From the NCBI GenBank assembly GCA_019722365.1, contig JADFUC010001000.1:1426001-1490000 (forward strand): 64,000 bases of DNA, read 5' to 3'. Source of the DNA: Lithospermum erythrorhizon (taxonomy: Eukaryota > Streptophyta > Magnoliopsida > Boraginales > Boraginaceae). Both the position numbers and the translations under genes were made by a program. The number at the start of each line of letters is the position of its first letter. Position 1 is the stretch's first letter. The notes beneath the pieces were generated by a model. It was not told where the DNA came from, did no database searches, and saw nothing but the letters and a program-made list of their open reading frames with translations. Below are positions 58,506 to 64,000 of the stretch, in pieces.

Positions 58506-59693
58506 AAAGTCATATACTATTATTAACTACTCCATTGAATTCCCATTAATTGATATTTTTATTTTATCGTATAATCAATCTTTGACTAATAACTTTTATT
58601 CATTATTTTAATAAATATAATTTTAATATCATTAAATTTATCCTTAAAAATATTTTCAAAATAATCGCCAACCACAAGCTTGTTGTACATGGTAACTTCA
58701 TAATAACCAACTTGCAATTTGAAGCTCTAAACGTTTCGAAACTATAACTATTATAGATGTTGATGAATATGTATTAGGCTTGTAAGCCTAAGATGTAATT
58801 TACATCATTTCTTAAATGTTTTTATAGTGTTTTTGAAATATTTCTTGTTTTCATCATTCTAAAACTATATCCGAAAACGAAACTTTAAACCATGCTCCAC
58901 ATTCGTGTGCTCCTACCCTTTTGATGTTAATTACAACAAATGTAAAATCTACTAATCCTCAGGTTGCATGCATGGCCAACATAACTGCAGCAGAGAACAC
59001 AGAAATATAAGCAATAAGCAACTGAAATTATTTGATCACCTTTATGCTATATAGCAAACAAATAATAGTTCACTACAATCAAGGGTATTTGATCACCTTT
59101 ATGCAATATAGCAATTAAAAACCATCATATATAGTAATTTCTCATATAACTATCGGTTTCATTTATCAAATCATTTTCCTGAGAGGCCTGCAAAACTTGA
59201 AGACATCTAATGGAACTGGACCATACACCGCTTTGGTGCCATAAAGTAAGCAATGACGTGTTCCCTCGAACAACATTAGTATCAAGGATTCCTGGCAGCT
59301 AGATCATGACTGCATTTCATTTTTCTGGACGGGATAAAGAGACCTGGTGTTTTTGTCGTGATGACTGATGAGCACTAGCTAACGAGAAAAAAGTTGTTTT
59401 AAGACTATGGCCCTTAACCAAGCATTAGACCGTTGGTTGGCACACAACTATTTACTTTTGGGTCTTGAGGTCCATTCTTCTTACACACAAATTTAGGCTT
59501 AGCGGAAGAGAAGACCCAACATAGAGTTGAATGGTAGTGGCATGAGGCTTAGTTGGTTTGGTTAGCCAAGCATCAACTAAGTGACACATTAACCACATTT
59601 AACGCACGACATCATATTAAAGTAATTTTGATCATTTGCATATCTCAACAAAAGAGCATGTGAATTATACTAAGTAGCACACTGCACGTGACA
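58506..59693. other. Spacer between the MITE and the syntaxin-like gene
   Basis: AT-rich to about 58900, then less so. It holds the 3' untranslated region of the minus-strand gene and possibly one more very short exon of it. A TGATCACCTTTATGC word repeats at about 59034 and 59091. Confidence 0.45.
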
Positions 59694-61445
59694 CTAACAA
59701 TATGAGCTCAACTTAGCAGACATACCAATCAAACAAAGGAGGAGAACAATTGAGAAAACTATTTGCACAGGCCGGCTATATTGCACATGATATTGAGATC
59801 TTTGAAGTTGCCTTTGCACAGCACCATACCAGCCTTGAAATGGCTTATCATAGTCATCACAACCATCAAGGCAACTCTTACTTCGTTCATAGCATGAGGT
59901 CAAACCCTGCCATTAATATACATAGATGTTAAGCAAATGCCAGGAGCATTAAACTAAGCAACAAAACCAATAAGATAGAACATTGATATACTCAATCACT
60001 CACTTTTGTTAACTGCTTAGATTGAGGCAGTGTATCAGCTTCTTGACCTCGGTCAAGCAGTTTTAGTTTCCTATAACCATTTCTTGGCCACTTCAATTGA
60101 GTAGTTGCAGATTCCAATGTATTTAAGAAGCCCGAAAAACTGGGAACTTTTCGAGGGGTTGGCCCAGGTTGCTCATTTGAGGAACCTGGATTAAAAGAAT
60201 CATCAGCGACAGAGATCTTCCAGGAGCTAATATCAGCACTGGCGCTTGCTGCTCTGCGATGCCCATGTGAATATTCCATGGCTTCTGGACGATTGCACTC
60301 TAGAGGATAAGATGATTCCTTCGAATTTTCAGCTGTCATTTGCTTATCGACCTCTTGCAAACTAACTGACTTTAGGTCCCTTTTCAAAACTCTGCCAAAG
60401 TTTTGATGCTCCGAAACATCAGCAGCAGCAGGCCCTGAAAGGAACAATGCCAACTCATCGTACTCGCCCTCATCCAACCGTGTCCATGGATTTGGCGGCT
60501 TCCCATGTGAAGCAGCAGCTTCATTTAAAGATTTCTCTACTTTCTTCACCTGACTATCCATTGCAACTATGAAATCATGATGCCTATCTTTTGAATCATC
60601 AACTAAACCATTCTTGTAGCTCGAATTAACCGCCTTTTCAAATTCCTCCAACTACAATCGAACACAAACCATTTCAACATCACTCCAGCATAATAACACC
60701 AATCGAATCCGGAAAATCACCAAAAACACAAACTTTACAGAAAGTAACCTGCCATTTTGTAGTGCCAAGGGTAGTTTGCAGGTCCCGTCGAAGCTCATCG
60801 ATATTCCAAGGACCTGAAGTATCCTTCTTTGCATGCAACCAAGTTCTATATGTTGATTCCATCCTTCAAAACCCATGGAAACAAGAAACACCACAAATTC
60901 TCATAAAATTACTCATCCTAATAAATCTAACTAAATAATACATAATAATTTCTCTCCAATCCCATAACACAACTCAAACATAAAAAGATAGTCAAAAGTA
61001 ACAAACTCTTTGATACAGGTAACTTTGATTCGAATAAAATATAATTATATTAATAGTAAAATACATCAAAAATAGTATTTTTAATGTATTCTACTACGAG
61101 TATTAACATAATTATCTCTTATTCAAATCAAAATTACCACCATCATACCATAATCATCTTGTATTAAAAATACTATCTTTTGATGTATTTATCACCAAAT
61201 ATTATACCTACAACATATACAAAACATATTTTACAGCTAAAAATTTCAAAATTCAATTATAAAATTTCAAAATATGTCAATCTTTTTATGATGCAGATAA
61301 TATCACATAAACATGAAATACTAAAAAAAAAATTAAAATTAATAAATAAATAATAAATAATAAAAAACCTGTCGGCAGATTCTTGAACCTCTTCAGCAGC
61401 AGAAAAGAATGGATCTTTCTCCCAACGATCAAAATGGGTAGTCAT
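59694..61445 (-). CDS. Syntaxin-6 N-terminal-domain protein, tail-anchored, lacking a visible SNARE motif
   Basis: Exons 61445-61369, 60863-60749, 60651-60004 and 59906-59694 have consensus borders and matching phases; total 1053 bp, 350 residues. The start MTTHFDRWEKDPFFSAAEEV opens a syntaxin-6/10/61 N-terminal helical domain: YRTWL...GPWNIDELRRDLQTTLGTTKWQ and LEEFEKAV continue it to about residue 110. After a long hydrophilic, Ser/Pro-rich middle come EVDKQMTAENSKESS-like text, a Cys-rich patch and a C-terminal hydrophobic helix (about 327-342, VQIVFSIVLLLCLI). No Qc-SNARE heptad region like that of SYP61 is visible. This architecture matches plant proteins annotated as syntaxin/t-SNARE family without a SNARE core. 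It probably acts on endosomal or TGN membranes, by analogy only. The last exon may end at a GTATGT donor inside the final codons instead, giving a slightly different tail. Confidence 0.85.
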
Positions 61446-64000
61446 ATTTCCTTAATTATAAACAAAATATGCCCAAAATCAACAAATTATATAAAAAAAA
61501 TTCAATAAAATTTGGGAGTTAAGGTGGATTTAATTAACCAAAATAATTGAAAAAATAATTCAAGAAAGTTAAGTATATGAGAAAAATATCAGACTCAAAA
61601 TTTAGGATAAATCAGGTGAAAATAATTATTATAAATATATTAATGTAAAGTGTAGAAAATGATGAAATTGTTGTTATTAATGGAAAATGAAATTGGGGGT
61701 ATTTGATATCCACACAAAAGAAAGTGTATCTGAAGGTAATTGTGTCGTTTTTTGTTACATTATTATAAATAAATGTATAGTTTAGATAAGATTTATTATG
61801 GTTCTAGAAAATAATTGCAGGTCAATATTTGTGAACCAAATAGTAGTTACTTTGTATGATTTAAGACATATGGTACGTGTTAGTTGACCTTATTGTTTGA
61901 CTCAGCCATTTTATATTTATCGACTCTTGTACGGTTTGAACTCAATTTGAAATTTATCGATTTCGATCAAATCTTATTTTCGAGGTTTAAGTCAGCTGAA
62001 TCGAACCATGTAGGAATAGTTCTCGAGTCGAGTCAATAAAAATCACTTTGATTATTTCGAATTTTGGAAGGTGATAATTTAAGGTGTATGATGATGAATC
62101 TAGTTTGATATGTGATACATACTATAGTACAATTTGCTAGAACATAGGGAGAATTAGGAGAATTAGAGATTCACCTCTCAGAAGTCCTGTTTGGTGCAGG
62201 AATGAAAAGAGGGAGCACAAAAAATTTCAAAGAAGAATGAAAATGAAAGGGTCTCCCCCCTTTTTTTGGGTAAGTTGGAAAGACTCTTCACTTAGCAGAA
62301 GTTAATCCTCGTATTTAATTACAAAGAGTGGATACTATTTAGATGATAGAGTTAATCTTAAAGTGATAAACCGTCACACTAACGGTCGTGAAATTGTTCT
62401 GAGATACTATAGAGGAGTTAATTGCAGAATGTGTCTAAATTGATCAGAGACTAGATGATAGAGTTAATCTTTGTGGTGATCTGTTGAATAATGGATTTGA
62501 AATAGTGTTGCCAGAAACAATGCATAATTGTATGATTGAGTTTTTATTTTCTTAAGAGATAGATTCCCTTCACATTCATTTTTTGTTTGTAGTTTTATCT
62601 TCTATAAATGTAATTGTATTGGTCTCATCCTGCATTGGTGATATTTCGAGAATTGAAGCTTGTTTCTCAGCTAATATTCCCAACATATATTCACTTGCTG
62701 TTATAGTTTTGCTTTTTTGATTTTTTCAGTTAATGAGTTTGATAGTGTACTCTCTTGTCCAATTAAAAAAATAAAATTTATGGCATCCTATATACAAATT
62801 AAAGATTGATATTCATCGCCTAACCAATTTTTGTATCTTTCTTTCAATTCGTCCTCAGCTTGATGATTGCCTTCTCCCCTCTTTACCAACACCACCGTTG
62901 AAGTTTCAGGTGCACTTGGTTATATGATTCCGGTACATATTATTGCTGCTATGCATTTCCAGGACAACATCATAAAAATTTAATTACTACTTACATTAAT
63001 TTTTGAGAAATAGTGGCACTTAATTTTTTTAGGGATGTTGAGGTCATGAGTTTTCCAAGAAATTTAATCTGTCAACCTTTTTAGTAAAATAAGTGTATCC
63101 ATACTATGATGAATCATGATTTCTGGGCATTGCTGGAACTTAGTGTAATGTGTCCAATGTGGTCTTTGGGGAGGGATTTATATTTTGCATTTGTATGAAC
63201 AGTCGACATAACTTACGAACCAACCTTCCTATGTGGAAGGTAATCACAGGGCTCTGATCTTAGTGATGGATTTGACAAGTAGCTGAATCTGAATATAGTA
63301 TATGGGTGACCTGAAAATGCTTTTCTTCTAGAACCATGATAAAAAAACAATGGAATCCTTATTAGTTTATTTCATAATTAACATGATGATTTTTATGAAT
63401 CTTTAGTTAATAGTAGATGAATGGTCATTATCACACTAGTTTCTTCTCTGTGAAGCCAGTCTGTGAAGTCACATTACATAGCTGGAGGTTAATTTTTCTC
63501 GAAATTCTTATGACAGTAGGGTTGAGTTATGTTTAGTTGTGTAATCTTTTTCTATGATTCTTTCTGATCCTTGAAAGAGCCACCTTATTGCCAATGGCGG
63601 TAAACAATGCAGTTAAATATCTATGAATTTTTTTGTGGATTTAGTCAAACAAAATTCCCTAGATAAGTTTGGACAAAGTGTACATGCTTGTTGGTTCCCT
63701 CTGTTTTGGTTATGTTTTAATTCTTCACATTATTCATTGATTTCTGCCGACATATTACTAACCCCGAATTATTCGTCTACTCGACAGATCTGTCTTATTC
63801 TTGATGGATAAGTTTTGTGTAATGCTATTCCAAGAGGTAGAATGGCTAAGATCCTGCAAATTCTGGTATGTAACTGATTCCGAGAAGTGAAATGCCTGAA
63901 ATTGTGCCAGTGGTTATGTAACTGGTGTTTTTGTTATTAACTTGATCTTAAGCACCATACTCAAAGTAGTGTGAATATTGCGCACATAATCATACTTAGA
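61446..64000. other. Spacer with the syntaxin-like promoter, no further gene supported
   Basis: The first few hundred bases upstream of 61445 are the promoter and leader of the minus-strand gene. From about 62150 onward composition is less AT-rich and contains TTTTTTCAG and TTTCCAG words like splice acceptors (for example 62722-62730). This could be untranslated or intronic sequence of a gene continuing past the window, but no coding exon could be recognised. Confidence 0.45.

Noticed and set aside
1..64000. CRISPR arrays, operons or other bacterial systems
   Set aside because: No regularly spaced short repeats with unique spacers. The DNA is clearly plant nuclear, with introns and plant transposons.

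Overview
The window is nuclear DNA from a flowering plant, almost certainly a eudicot. It has split genes with GT-AG introns, families found only in plants (a G-type lectin receptor kinase, a CYP81-like P450, phytoene synthase, CLE and PIP peptides, an A3-type cyclin), AT-rich spacers and many plant transposons. Frequent short ACTCCGTA tracts and TACTCCCTCC MITE ends would suit a Caryophyllales species such as beet or spinach relatives, but that placement is only an impression.

Layout. 0-2.6 kb: a decayed Ty1/copia element on the minus strand (copia-1). 2.8-5.2 kb: a lectin receptor kinase on the minus strand, broken by a small deletion in its catalytic loop. 6.4-10.3 kb: a hAT transposon relic whose transposase is interrupted by a minisatellite. 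10.5-16.0 kb: a decayed LINE. 17.6-25.7 kb: retrotransposon territory with two successive plus-strand LTR elements (20.44-22.8 kb, no recognisable coding; 22.87-25.65 kb, gag remnant only). 25.8-28.3 kb: a duplicated non-coding segment flanking one isolated phytoene synthase exon. 33.1 and 39.4 kb: two small secreted signalling-peptide genes, PIP-like and CLE-like. 35.1-37.0 kb: a very large inverted-repeat (foldback) element. 40.9-41.4 kb: a truncated plastid-protein-like fragment. 42.4-44.3 kb: a complete seven-exon A3-type cyclin gene on the minus strand. 46.5-51.4 kb: a second copia element of the same family as copia-1, with an LTR-like insertion. 52.7 kb: a PPR tail fragment. 54.2-57.6 kb: a complete three-exon CYP81-like P450. 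59.7-61.4 kb: a four-exon gene for a syntaxin-6 N-terminal-domain protein on the minus strand. The rest is AT-rich spacer.

The genes do not form one pathway. Intact genes are the cyclin, the P450, the syntaxin-like gene and the two peptide precursors; they are separated by transposon blocks. The items I find most unusual are the 1.9-kb foldback element with repeated GGTACC-centred motifs, the hAT transposase with an internal minisatellite, the solitary phytoene synthase exon with intact splice sites, the CLE peptide with altered core residues, and the absence of gag in both copia copies. Exon boundaries were read by eye from splice consensus and protein continuity; identities were not computed.
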